This document shows, piece after piece, positions 1 through 10,287 of a stretch of DNA of 64,000 nt (positions are counted from its first letter, which is position 1; each line of letters begins with the position of its first letter). The notes beneath the pieces are model-generated. The model was not told the origin of the DNA and did no database searches. It saw nothing but the letters and a program-made list of their open reading frames with translations. A program made the position numbers and the translations under genes. Source of the DNA: Liolophura sinensis (lineage: Eukaryota > Mollusca > Polyplacophora > Chitonida > Chitonidae); contig NC_088306.1 of assembly GCF_032854445.1 (NCBI RefSeq), positions 15,063,386 through 15,127,385 of the forward strand, given 5' to 3'.

Positions 1-127
1 CTCCAGCTCATGCGGGCGCGGGCTTCCCCTGGTCTCTGTTTGGTTTCCTCCCACCATAACGCTGGTCGCCGTCAAATAAGTGAAATATTCTTGAATATGA
101 CGTAAAACACCAATCCAACAAATAAAT
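1..127 (+). mobile_element. SINE 3' part, cut by window edge
   Basis: The sequence has the 3' two thirds of the common tRNA-derived SINE of this window: 'agctcatgcgggc', then the 'cccaccataacgctggtcgccgtc' region, then 'aagtgaaatattcttgaat', ending in 'caatccaacaaataaat'. The tRNA-like head would lie to the left of the window. It falls in the first intron of the minus-strand POLD3 gene. Confidence 0.8.
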
Positions 128-589
128 CCAGAAAAGGAATTTTTAAGATCCCATGTGATCAAAGGCGCTCTCTTGTGTTGATTAACATGTAGTTCGCTCC
201 GGAATGTTGCCTTCTACCTATATGATCTATGTCACACGCAGGAAAGTTTGTCACTATCTTGCCAAATGTTAGTGGTTTAATTTCATGTCCCAGCTAGTTT
301 CAGTGATCAGTAAGACGCCCATACAGTCTGTAGTCTGACAAAAGAAGGCCTGACTAGAGCGACAGGAGATGCGGACAGCCTTTTCAATGTGAGTGCCACT
401 TTTATGCAGAAAATTTCCCACGGACCGCTAAATTTCACTTACACTTGTACCTTCAACTTCGACATTGTGTCAAGTCAAAGCTATATTATCAATCTTTCCT
501 AGAACTTGATCACTAGCATCGGTACACACAAACAGTCAACTAGCAATACACTGATAATCAACCCATAACACCTACACTAGCGTACTTAC

Positions 590-652
590 AACTTTGTTTT
601 CATCAAATACGTATTCTTCCAAATTCTCCAAGAACATGTTATCAGTAGCCAT
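590..652 (-). CDS. POLD3: DNA polymerase delta subunit 3, first coding exon (partial gene)
   Basis: Reading leftwards from the ATG at 652-650, 21 codons give MATDNMFLENLEEYVFDENKV in effect, ending exactly at a GTAAGT donor (589-584) in phase 0. This fits the N-terminus of POLD3/p66, which in human begins MADQLYLENIDEFVTDQNKI and then continues VTYKWLS. The match covers LEN-(L/I)-(E/D)-E-(Y/F)-V and D-(E/Q)-NK. POLD3 is the accessory subunit of DNA polymerase delta that stabilises the holoenzyme and carries a C-terminal PCNA-binding box. The winged-helix region and everything downstream lie beyond the left edge; I searched 1-589 for the YKWLS continuation and did not find it, so intron 1 exceeds 589 bp. 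It is divergently arranged with LCMT1. The assignment rests on one short exon with the expected splice phase, so it is good but not certain. Confidence 0.72.
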
Positions 653-1016
653 TTTCGGTGTTTTCCCGCGGTATTTCGAAAGTCCTTTAAAAAATCGAAC
701 GTTTATCTCTTCCATATAAAAGGCGGAATCTTAAAAGCAAATATTTAGTTTGCTAAAAATTGCAATAAACTATTACAAATTAGTAAATCTTTTGATAAAG
801 TAAAAAAGGACTTACTAGTTTTAGTTGAAAAAATATCGTAATATATTTGTCATCTAGTTTAAATGATTTGGCTTTTCCGGATATGAGACAAGTTGAAGAC
901 TTTAATCCACTCGTGATCAAAATGGCATCCATATCGTGACGATGGTTGACAACTGAGTTCCTAAAATGTAATTTAGTGGATAGTTTGTGTTTTAATATAA
1001 CTGTCATCCCCCAAAA
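653..1016. promoter_or_regulatory. Probable bidirectional promoter between POLD3 and LCMT1
   Basis: Only 364 bp separate the two divergent start codons, so both 5' UTRs and both core promoters must fit here unless upstream non-coding exons exist. The half near POLD3 holds a small GC-rich patch ('cccgcggtatttcg') and 'atataaaaggcgg' at about 715; the half near LCMT1 is AT-rich. No repeat element was recognised inside it. The role is inference from gene spacing. Confidence 0.5.
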
Positions 1017-4000
1017 ATGGCCAGCGACGACGCTATTAGAGCCACAAATGATGATGCAACTCAGTGCAAGCGATTTGCAGTCCAGAAAGGCTACTGGTCG
1101 GATCCTTATATTCAGCACTTTGTTTCTCGAGGACAAAACACACACGCGCCAGAGATCAACAGGGGGTATTATGCAAGAGTTGCCAGCATTAGAATTTTAA
1201 TGGAAAAGTTTTTAAAGGTGAATAATAACCGAACGTATTGATTATAATAATTGTCAAGTGGTTAGATGAATGAATAAACGTCAGAAGCTTATTAGCTGAA
1301 GGCTTTTTCATCAACACTTTCTAATTATTTTGAAAATATTTTAAAATATTTATGTATTTCATGGGTGTTTTGGGGTGAATGTGGTGGGTAAATTTAATCA
1401 GGCTATGCCATACTCAATCAAGAATTTTTTGACTTGTATAATGTCTGTCAAGTTCATGGGTGGACGGATACCACCGACGGTCGCCATGTTAATTGGTGAC
1501 TTAAAGCTACAGTCCAGGTGTCAATTAAGAGCTGGATTTGAACATGTGACCTTATTGGGGAAGAAGCTGATTGTCACAGGGAGCCAGCACTTGTAGTAGT
1601 CCTTGAAAAATGATGATCAGGAGTTAAAAAGGACGAGACAGGGAAACAAAAACTAGTTGAAAAATATGTTAATGAAACCTGAATAGTAAGATGTACATGT
1701 TTGTACTTAATCTGTGAGTATGATAAGATTAGTAAATCCTGTCAAAATAGACTGAAATCAGAATAATTACAAGCTGACAGAATGGCCTTACCAGCACTGA
1801 TTTGCTGTTGTTGCTTGGGGTGTCATATCTGGTGTCTTTGGCATGGCACTTCAGTGAGGCAGCACTTCATGAAATGTTGTATGCATATGTCAGCTTTGAG
1901 ACCTGTCTGCTGTCGTTGTTATGTGGCAGAAAAAATGTTTATAGCAATGTTATAACCCAAGCCAACGTTCAAACAGTCTTAATAGGACAACGTAAAGCGT
2001 TAATTTGTTTAATTTTTTTTTTTTTTTCACACTTGCTTTCAGCTAACAAAGTGCCAGTGTCAGGTGGTGAACTTGGGTGCTGGATTTGACACCACCTTTT
2101 GGAGACTCAAAGAACAAGGGATGATTCCACAGAGCTTTATAGAGATGGACTTCCCCACAGTAGTCATGAGGAAAGGCCATGCCATCAAACAAAAGAAACC
2201 TCTGCTGGCAGGGATTTCTACGGAAGGTAATTTTTTGTGATAAATGTGTGTATCAAGCAAAAAAAAAAACAAATATTATGTCTTTTTGTATGTAACTATG
2301 ACATCCCATAAAAAGTCTAAGCCATCTTGCACCTACTCATCTTGCGGTGTGATATCGTATGATGTCATAATTGTCTTAACATCATGTGAACACTATGTTC
2401 TATCTCTTTTTGTGTTTTGTGTATGATGCTGTAACCACCTGGTGTTTACCTGTTGTGATGACGGCCAGGTTTAAGTATAGAGGATACCAGACTGACCGTC
2501 ATAAATCACCACTGGTCTTCAAGATATCGAAATGAAGTTTTAACTGAATTGGTCAGTCAAGGCCACTTGCTCTATTTAGTACAGCTGAAGATGTGATTTC
2601 TAAGATCAAGCAAAGCGCAGGGGAACCCATTACCCTCCACAAGTTGAACTTACTGAGATTGCGAGACTCCTGGGTTATTGTGCTCTGCAGGTATGCTAAC
2701 TATCAGGCCCCTGGGACCTCTGTACATTTGTATTATGAATGTGCAGACTCTAACTCAGTCGTGTTTGTGTCAATTTTTTTTTTTTTTTTTTTGGATAGAT
2801 GGTGAAATAAAGTTCCACAACTACGATTTGCACAGTGCTAATTATCATCTTGTGGGAGCAAATTTGCGGACACTGGGAGAAGTGGAGGCGAAGCTGACAG
2901 AATGTGGCATAGATTATACTTTACCCACCATATTCATAGCAGAATGTGTACTTGTGTACCTGGAAATTGAGCAGTCAAAGGCATTGCTCAAGTGGTTAGC
3001 TGAAAAGTTTCAGACAGCCTTCTTCATCAACTATGAACAGGTAAGACATGCAATTATTAATTGTTAAGAGTGTTTGCCTCGAAGTCAGCCAGGTGACCTG
3101 GGATCAAACGCTATTTTGGTCATATAAAAGACTTCAAAAATGGTACTTGTTGCTGCATCACGTGGGGATCAGCACTGAGAAGTTAAAGCAAGGAGACAGG
3201 ACTGGTTGGCCGGTGTCAGTATTATGTGACTGGGTGGGGTGTCATGTCTGGTGTCCTTGGAATGACATTGTAGTGGCGTCATGGACTCACTCTTCCCTGA
3301 TATATGTAAGAAGACACATTATTTATTTATGTAAGGAGACACAGTATATGCACACACACCTAATGACACCTTGTCATCAAATGACTGAAAAATTGTAAAG
3401 TGCAACGTAAAAAACCCAAGCGTTCATTCAGTTGGTGAAGGTAGTTGGCGTCTTGTGTTTTCACCCTGGCTTTTTCAGTGAGGCAGCACTAAAATATGTT
3501 GACTAGGGATCTGGAGTGTTCCAAGGAAATCCTCAGTATATGTCTAAAAAGAATACTCATTACTGGCAGCAATTTTAAACTTGAAAGCTTATAATTTAAG
3601 AAACAGATAAAGGAAAGAAATTGTACATGATTTCAAGGAGCAGGTGAAGAATGGCAAATTGTACTCCAAAATTTACAAATAGATGGCGCGTGGTGTGTGG
3701 TCTCTATTAAACCCGTCCTCGGCAGGGAATTTAGGAATTTCCGTATTGTCATATATTCTCAGAATATATGTGATTTGTGTTTCAGGTCAACTTAGGTGAT
3801 CGTTTTGGTGAAGTAATGCTGGCAAACCTCAAATCAAGGGAGTGCACTCTAGCTGGTGTAGACGCCTGTCTCAGCTTGGATGCTCAAAAAGACAGGTATA
3901 TGTAACTTGTAATTTTGTAGTTGAAGTGGAAAATCTTTTTCCTGTTGAATACTGACAGACGTTTGTAATGTATAGTTTTATGTAAAAACATGGAAACAGT

Positions 4001-5825
4001 TGGGTGATAAGAAGAATGCCTTCATGGCAGAGAGGTTGGCATGCTAGCGCTGCACAGTGCTGGTTGTGAGTTTAGGTCGAGCTCATGCTGTCCTCGGCTC
4101 AGATGGTACGTGGGAAGGCCTGTCTACAACTGGAATGGTTGGGGGAGTTTCCTACGAGCTCATCCTGGTTTCCTCCTACCATTTTTAAGTCGGCCGTGGT
4201 GAAATATTGTTGAGTACAGCATAAAACATCAATTGAATAAATGAATAAATTAGGTGATATTTGGCCCTAAACAAAACTCAGCTGAGTTTATTATTAATGA
4301 TGGCGGCTCAAGCTGGCTGACAGTTTCAAGTGGGATCACAAGTTCAAATCTAGCAGTTTCTAGGATGGATGTGACTCTATGTCCAGGCCTTAGTAATTTA
4401 CCTGACAAAGTGCGTTGATTCTACTACTCATGAATGTGTCTACAGATTCAAGTGAAATATCAGTCTATTCGAAATATAATCAGATCACATTTACATGTAT
4501 TTTGTTGGCACTGACTGTATTGATATAGGCTTTAACATTGAGAGTTATTCCCCCTTACTCAGGCTCTCGAATGGCGAAGATCACGTAAGTTATTGTGACA
4601 TGTGAATGCATACAGTTGGGACTACACACCACTGTTCTTGTCTGGTCAGTATCATAACACTGACTACAGTCGAACACATTAGATATGCCAAGCCTATTTA
4701 GTGACCTCAGGCGAACTGATTTGTTTCAGGTTTTTGACGACAGGTTGGCAGGGAGCAGATGGTATGGAGATGACCTACGTTTACAAATGTTTGCCTCATG
4801 CTGAAATAACAAGGTATACTCTATACTATGTAGATTTAGTCCACAAATTATTGTCTTCCTTGACCATTTTGTCTGGGCCTTCGTGGCTGAGTGGTTAACA
4901 CCTACCAGTGCAGTGGGTGTGAGTTCAAGTCCAGTTCATGCTGGCTTCCTCTCTGGGCGTTCAAGGAAAGGTCTGCAGGCAACCTGTGCATGGTTGTTGG
5001 TTTCTCCTAGCCACTGCCTGGTTTCCTCCAACTATAATGCTTGTTGCTGTTGTATTTAAGTGAAATATTCTCAAGAAAGTTGTAAAACAGCAGTCAAATA
5101 AATGAATATAATTCTGTTTGGTTATTTGACATGCATTATGCAGCATATATGCAATGAGTGATAAGAGACACCCCTCCCCCACCACCTTTCTCCCTCTTCA
5201 ACCCAACACACAAATACACCATAGAATCAAAAGGGGCCTTATTGCTCCTATAATTAAGTGACTCAACCTATTTGTGCCCTTTGGTACAAGGTAACTATAA
5301 TTTCCCCGACACTTAGTTTCAGATCTCGTTGGTTTGGTCGTAGTTTTACCTCAGGAGGTTTGTCAGGCACAAGAACATTGATATTTCCGAGTTTATCAAA
5401 GACCAGTCTATGGATTACTCCAGTAGTAAATCGTTTGTTATTGAATGTCAAAAATTCCCAAGCTTTATCACTGATCAGATAAAATAATTAGCTTTCATTC
5501 AGTAGTGTTTTGAATTTTTAGTCAGTATTCTAATTTCTGTGCTTCACCTTGTCACTGTATAAAACTGAGTCACCTTTTTTTAAAATTTTAAAATAGTTCC
5601 CTTATGCTTCCTTCTGTCTATCCCTACATATATGTTTTATATCTATGAAATTTATATGCTGGAAATGAAAATGTGATTTGCTCTCATGTTTTCAGGATTG
5701 AGCATTTGGAGTTTTTAGATGAGCGAGAGCTTCTGGACCAGCTGTTTAACCATTACTGTGTGGTGTGGGCTTACAAGGACAGTGCAGGTATAGGACTTGA
5801 CAAAATTAACTTTGGACCATCCTGA
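1017..5825 (+). CDS. LCMT1: Leucine carboxyl methyltransferase 1, complete, six exons
   Basis: LCMT1 methylates the C-terminal leucine of the protein phosphatase 2A catalytic subunit using S-adenosylmethionine and so steers PP2A holoenzyme assembly in the cytosol. Exons by GT-AG and phase are 1017-1217, 2043-2226, 2799-3040, 3786-3895, 4730-4813 and 5696-5825 (stop TGA), giving 316 residues; human LCMT1 has 334. Recognisable blocks are KRFAVQKGYWSDPYIQHFV and PEINRGYYARV near the N-terminus, the SAM loop NLGAGFDTTFWRL (about 77-89), AECVLVY (176-182), FINYEQVNLGDRFG across the exon 3/4 junction, and LEFLDERELLDQL near the end. All junction phases agree, so no exon seems missing. One oddity: the family's GADLR block reads GANLR (148-152), replacing an aspartate I recall as SAM-contacting. 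The final exon reads through a GGTATA that resembles a donor; read-through matches the expected LGL(K/D) ending. Introns hold two SINEs and other repeats. Confidence 0.95.
1795..1965 (+). repeat. Dispersed repeat, 'gaggcagcact' family, fragment
   Basis: Contains 'cttggggtgtcatatctggt', 'ggcatggcacttcagtgagg' and 'cagcacttc', followed further on by 'taacccaagcc'. The same string order occurs at 3060-3500. I recognise this as a molluscan SINE-type repeat, lying in LCMT1 intron 1. Confidence 0.55.
3062..3500 (+). repeat. Dispersed SINE-like repeat with tRNA-like start
   Basis: Begins with a tRNA-like segment ('gtgtttgcctcgaagtcagc', 'cctgggatcaaacgc' as a B-box-like stretch). It continues with 'gactgggtggggtgtcatg', 'tggtgtccttggaatgac', 'cacctaatgacaccttg', 'aaacccaagcgttcattc' and 'agtgaggcagcactaaa'. 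It shares its middle and end with 1795-1965. It lies in LCMT1 intron 3. Confidence 0.55.
4019..4252 (+). mobile_element. tRNA-derived SINE, diverged full copy
   Basis: Head with 'gcatgctagcgctgcacag' and the B-box-like 'gtgagtttaggtcgagctca', middle 'gtacgtgggaaggcctgtct', and tail 'gtgaaatattgttgagtaca' ending in 'aaataaattag'. It lies in LCMT1 intron 4, 478 bp upstream of the fifth exon. Confidence 0.75.
4563..4584 (+). other. Microexon-like segment, probably not used
   Basis: A 22-bp stretch is bounded by a 'cttactcag' acceptor and a GTAAGT donor and would spell R-L-S-N-G-E-D-H after the fourth LCMT1 exon, echoing the family's RLLSNGWE. Including it would put the next exon out of frame and introduce a stop. 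Skipping it aligns residue for residue with the family over 28 positions. I therefore left it out of the gene model. Confidence 0.3.
4875..5108 (+). mobile_element. tRNA-derived SINE, full-length
   Basis: Head 'gggccttcgtggctgagtgg' (A box) and 'gtgagttcaagtccagttca' (B box), then 'cctgtgcatggttgttgg', 'cctccaactataatgcttg' and the tail 'aagtgaaatattctcaagaa' with 'caaataaatgaa'. It lies in LCMT1 intron 5, 61 bp after the fifth coding exon. Confidence 0.85.
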
Positions 5826-6580
5826 TGGACTTCAGAGCAACAGGAATGACTTTCTACTGCATTACGTCCATTGGTTACCAAAGCAACACGTCTTCTACAA
5901 GGTGTTCTGTCATTGGTTATGTTCTTTTGTTAATATTACTTTTGATGCTGTTAATTGGATAATCAGTGTGTTTCTGTTAAGCTGTATTAGACCTGCTCTC
6001 ATTGGTTTGGCAGTATGTCACATGATTTTGTTCTTAATGCGTATTGGACAGTCTGTGGTGAGATGTTAATCAGCATAAAAGGTTACTTAAAGCTTCACAG
6101 GTGACCATGAACCTGCTGTTTTGATTTGGTGCAAACATTGGTCAGATGTTTTATTTTTGGTCAGTTTCTTAAACTGTTCCTATGTGCTATTTTATATTGT
6201 GATGTGTGATTGGTATGACTTTGTACGGGATGGCCCTCCTTGGTTCATTTGGTTAAAGTGTTGTTTTTGCCAGAGCTGGTTTGTTCTAGAACATTGAGAT
6301 CCTAGACTTGAGTTGTCCTTGGATACGCTTGTGCGTTCATTTCTGACGTTTTGTCGGGTAAAAGGGGAATACCCCTGGCACTCCACTTTCCTCCTGTCAT
6401 CAACGAAAAGTTTTTGATAACAGCATTGCCCACCAACCTCATCAAGAAATGAACATAATGATAATGTAAAGTTTTGTGCACCTTCTGAAAATTTGTATCC
6501 AAGAAACAAAAAGTAGTTTTCTATCTCGTAATTCTAAGGTCTGACAGGTAAAGACATCATCAACTCGACATATTTTACTC
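5826..6580. other. LCMT1 3' flank, no gene recognised
   Basis: Likely includes the LCMT1 3' UTR. I could not pick a poly(A) site with confidence; a canonical AATAAA appears only far downstream, at about 7205. The open frames here lack any family resemblance. Confidence 0.4.
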
Positions 6581-6790
6581 TAATTCTTCACACTTTTCGC
6601 ATGTTTGTAAGGTGTCTATTCAAGCGTATTCTGAAGGCATTAATCTGTGTAGACTGATAAAATTACACTTTTGTTGAAGCCCTGAAACTGGCCAATCCAA
6701 CCAATGGTGTTTTGTCTCTGCAATCTGATGACACATGTGTATATGTTACATTGTAAATTGCTCTTTCATATGCGACAAAGATATAATTAC
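6581..6790 (-). mobile_element. MITE-like repeat, TAATTCCTC family, copy 1
   Basis: The sequence from 'ctctaattcttcacactttt' through 'aggcattaatctgtgtagac' and 'ggccaatccaaccaatggtg' to 'gctctttcatatgcgacaaa' is the reverse complement of two further copies at 22165-22360 and 34048-34274. Ends resemble each other in inverted orientation, as in a short non-autonomous DNA transposon. It carries no coding capacity. Confidence 0.6.
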
Positions 6791-6835
6791 ACTTTTGAGG
6801 ATAGTAACATGATCAGTAGGTTATTTAGGTCAGTT

Positions 6836-7052
6836 GATTTATTTATTTACTTGATTGGTGTTTTACGCCATACTCAAGAATATTTCACTTATACCGTATG
6901 CCGTACATGGGAAGGTCTGCCAGCAACAAGCAGATGGTCGTGGGTTCCCCCTGCGCTCTGCCCGGTTTCCACCCACCATAATGCTGGCCGCCATCGTATA
7001 CGTGAAATATTGTTGAGTAAGGCATATAAAACACCAATCAAATAAATAAATA
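6836..7052 (+). mobile_element. Hybrid SINE: inverted 3' tail joined to a forward copy
   Basis: Positions 6836-6896 are the SINE 3' end in reverse ('tgattggtgttttacgccat', 'actcaagaatatttcactta'). From about 6900 the sequence runs forward from 'gtacatgggaaggtctgcca' to 'aaacaccaatcaaataaata'. The result is a short palindrome-like structure with two tails and no tRNA head. It could be two nested insertions or a rearranged copy. Confidence 0.75.
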
Positions 7053-7352
7053 CATGTCACTTCATTGCTCTTCAAGCTTGTCAAGAATATTATTTAGAAA
7101 TCTGAATTGCATGTGACCAGTCTGAATTACATGGTTTATGTACATGTACATCTAAACTGGTATACAGGTACTTTTTATTTATTATCATGCCAAATGTGTG
7201 CTAAAATAAAGCTTTATCAAAACTTTAATAAAATGAAGTTGCCAAAATTTGGAGTTTTGGCACTTTGGTTTCCTCACTGATAAACTGACCTCCATTGTAT
7301 AAGCTAAAAATTCTTGAGTGTGGCTTTTAACAACAATCATGTACATGTACAT
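7053..7352. other. Unique AT-rich spacer
   Basis: Nothing recognisable apart from 'gtacatgtacat' type alternating motifs and an AATAAA at about 7205. The right end runs directly into the 27-bp array. Confidence 0.4.
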
Positions 7353-10091
7353 GTATGCTTGTCATGGCAGAGTGTAACGGTATGCTTGTCGTGGCAGAGT
7401 GTAACAGTATGCGTGTCATGGCAGAGTGTAACTGTATGCTTGTCATGGCAGAGTGTAATGGTATGCTTTTCATGGCAGAGCGTAACTGTATGCTTGTCAT
7501 GGCAGAGTGTAACTGTGTGCTTGTCATGGCAGAGTGTAATGTTATGCTTGTCGTGGCAGAGTGTAACTGTATGCTTGTCATGGCAGAGTGTAATGGTATG
7601 CTTGTCATGGCAGAGTGTAACTGTATGCTTGTCATGGCAGAGTGTAATGGTATGCTTTTCATGGCAGAGTGTAACTGTATGCTTGTCATGGCAGAGTGTA
7701 ACTATGCTTGTTGGGGCAGAGTATAACAGTATGCTTGTCATGGTAGAGTGTAATCGTATGCTTGTTGTGGCAGAGTGTAGCTGTATCCTTGTCATGGCAG
7801 AGTGTAATGATATGCTTGTCATGGCAGAGTGTAACAGTATGCTTGTCATGGCAGAGTGTAACAGTATGCTTGTCGTGGCAGAGTGTAACAGTATGCTTGT
7901 CATGGCAGAGTGTAACAGTATGCTTGTCATGGCAGAGTGTAACTGTATGCTTGTCATGGCAGAGTGTAACTGTATGCTTGTCATGGCAGAGTGTAATGGT
8001 ATGCTTGTCAAGGCAGAGTGTAATGTTATGCTTGTCGTGGCAGAGTGTAACTGTATGCTTGTCATGGCAGAGTGTAATGGTATGCTTGTGGCAGAGTGTA
8101 ACTGTATGTTTGTCATGGCAGAGTGTAACTATGCTTGTCGGGGCAGAGTGTAACAGTATGCTTGTCGTGGCAGAGTGTAATCGTATGCTTGTTGTGGCAG
8201 AGTGTAGCTGTATCCTTGTCATGGCAGAGTGTCACAGTGTGCTTGTCGTGGCAGAGTGTAACTGTATGCTTGTCATGTCAGAGTGTAACAGTATGCTTGT
8301 CGTGGCAGAGTGTAACAGTATGCGTGTCTTGGCAGAGTGTAACTGTATGCTTGTCATGGCAGAGTGTAATGGTATGCTTTTCATGGCAGAGTGTAACTGT
8401 ATGCTTGTCATGGCAGAGTGTAACTGTATGCTTGTCATGGCAGAGTGTAATGTTATGCTTGTCGTGGCAGAGTGTAGCTGTATCCTTGTCATGGCAGAGT
8501 GTCACAGTGTGCTTGTCGTGGCAGAGTGTAACTGTATGCTTGTCATGGCAGAGTGTAACGGTATGCTTGTCGTGGCAGAGTGTAACAGTATGCGTGTCAT
8601 GGCAGAGTGTAACAGTATGCTTGTCATGGCAGAGTGTAATGGTATGATTTTCATGGCAGAGTGTAACTGTATGCTTGTCATGGCAGAGTATAACTGTATG
8701 CTTGTCATGGCAGAGTGTAATGGTATGCTTGTCATGGCAGAGTGTAACTGTATGCTTGTCATGGCAGAGTGTAATGGTATGCTTGTCATGGCAGAGTGTA
8801 ACTGTATGCTTGTGGCAGAGTAACTGTATGCTTGTCATGGCAGAGTGTAATGGTATGCTTGTCATGGCAGAGTGTAATGTTATGCTTGTCGTGGCAGAGT
8901 GTAACTGTATGATTGTCATGGCAGAGTTTAATGGTATGCTTGTCAAGGCAGAGTGTAACTGTATGTTTGTCATGGCAGAGTGTAATGGTATGCTTGTGGC
9001 AGAGTGTAATGGTATGCTTGTGGCAGAGTGTAAGTGTATGCTTGTCATGGCAGAGTGTAACTGTGCTTGTCGGGGCAGAGTGTAACAGTATACTTGTCGT
9101 GGCAGAGTGTAATCGTATGCTTGTTATGGCAGAGTGTAGCTGTATCCTTGTCATGGCAGAGTGTCACAGTGTGCTTGTCGTGGCAGAGTGTAACTGTATG
9201 CTTGTCAAGGCAGAGTGTAACCATATGCTTGTCGTGGCAGAGTGTCACAGTATGCTTGTCGTGGCAGAGTGTAACAGTGTGCTTGTCATGGCAGAGTGTA
9301 GCTGTATGCTTGTCATGGCAGAGTATCACAGTATGCTTGTCATGGCAGAGTGTCACAGTATGCTTGTCATGGCAGAGTATCACAGTGTGCTTGTCGTGGC
9401 AGAGTTTAACTGTATGTTTGGCATGCAGAGTGTAACTGCATGCTTGCCATGGCAGACTATCACAGTATGCTTGTCATGGCAGAGTGTCGCTGTATGCTTG
9501 TCATGGCAGAGTATCACAGGATGGTTGTCGTGGCAAAGCGTAACAGTATGCTTTTCATGGCAGAGTGTGACAGTATGCTTGTCATGGTAGAGTGTCACAG
9601 TATGCTTGTCATGGCAGAGCGTAACAGTATACTCGTCATGGCAGAGTGTAATGGTACGCTTGTCGTGGCAGAGTGTAATGGTATGCTTGTCGTGGCAGAG
9701 TGTAACAATATGCTTGTCGTGGCAGAGCGTAACAGTATACTCGTCATGGCAGAGCGTAATGGTACGCTTGTCGTGGCAGAGCGTAGCGGTACACTTGTCA
9801 TGGCAGAGTGTAACAGTATGCTTGTCGTGGCAGAGCGTAACAGTACGCTTGTCGTGGCAGAGCATCACAGTAAGCTTGTCGTGGCAGAGATTGACAATAG
9901 GCTTGTCATGGCAGAGTGTAACTGTATGCTTGTCGTGGCAGAGCGTAACAGTATGCTTGTCATGGCTGAGTGTCACAGTAAGCTCGTCGTGACAGAGCTT
10001 AACAATAGGCTTGTCATGGCAGAGTGTCACAGTATGCTTTTCATGGCAGAGTGTCACAGTGTGCTTTTCGTGGCAGAGTGTCACAGTGTGG
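7353..10091 (+). repeat. 27-bp minisatellite array, about 100 units
   Basis: The unit is close to 'tatgcttgtcatggcag' followed by 'agtgtaactg', 27 bp. Variants alternate catgg/cgtgg and taac/taat/tcac. A few short units with 'aactatgcttg' plus 'ggggcagag' recur near 7700, 8128 and 9062, each followed by the same run of variants, so there is a higher-order pattern. Divergence rises after about 9300. Since 27 is a multiple of three and the unit lacks stops in most frames, open frames of up to about 350 codons appear on both strands. They start at arbitrary ATGs within the array and I do not regard them as genes. Confidence 0.97.
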
Positions 10092-10217
10092 GAAGGATGT
10101 CTGAATATACCACTCTTATAAGGGCCTTGGTGGCGATAATAAAGCTGTTGACGACAATCGTATGGCCAGTTAGATCGTCTTTCCTGATGTAAACCACTCC
10201 TCCAACATAGCATACGC
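10092..10217. other. Flank of the 27-bp array
   Basis: Unique sequence with no recognised element. Confidence 0.3.
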
Positions 10218-10287
10218 ATTGATTTATTTATTTGATTAGAGTTTTATGCAGTTCTGAAGAATATTTCACTTATACGACTATGACCAG
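10218..10287 (-). mobile_element. SINE 3' fragment
   Basis: The reverse-strand tail is visible as 'gatttatttatttgattaga', 'gttttatgcag' and 'gaatatttcacttatacgac'; the rest of the element is absent. Confidence 0.65.

Noticed and set aside
2593-2805. Extra LCMT1 exon between exons 2 and 3
   Set aside because: Exon 2 (phase 1) joins exon 3 at 2799 in frame, and the resulting length matches the family; the intervening frame has no homology.
5787-5792. GGTATA as a splice donor in the last LCMT1 exon
   Set aside because: Reading through gives the expected short C-terminal tail and a stop at 5823-5825.
7314-10219. Open frames of 120 to 353 codons on both strands with 9-residue periods
   Set aside because: They are the three or more stop-free readings of a 27-bp tandem array; they overlap each other and lack start context, splice sites and sequence outside the array.
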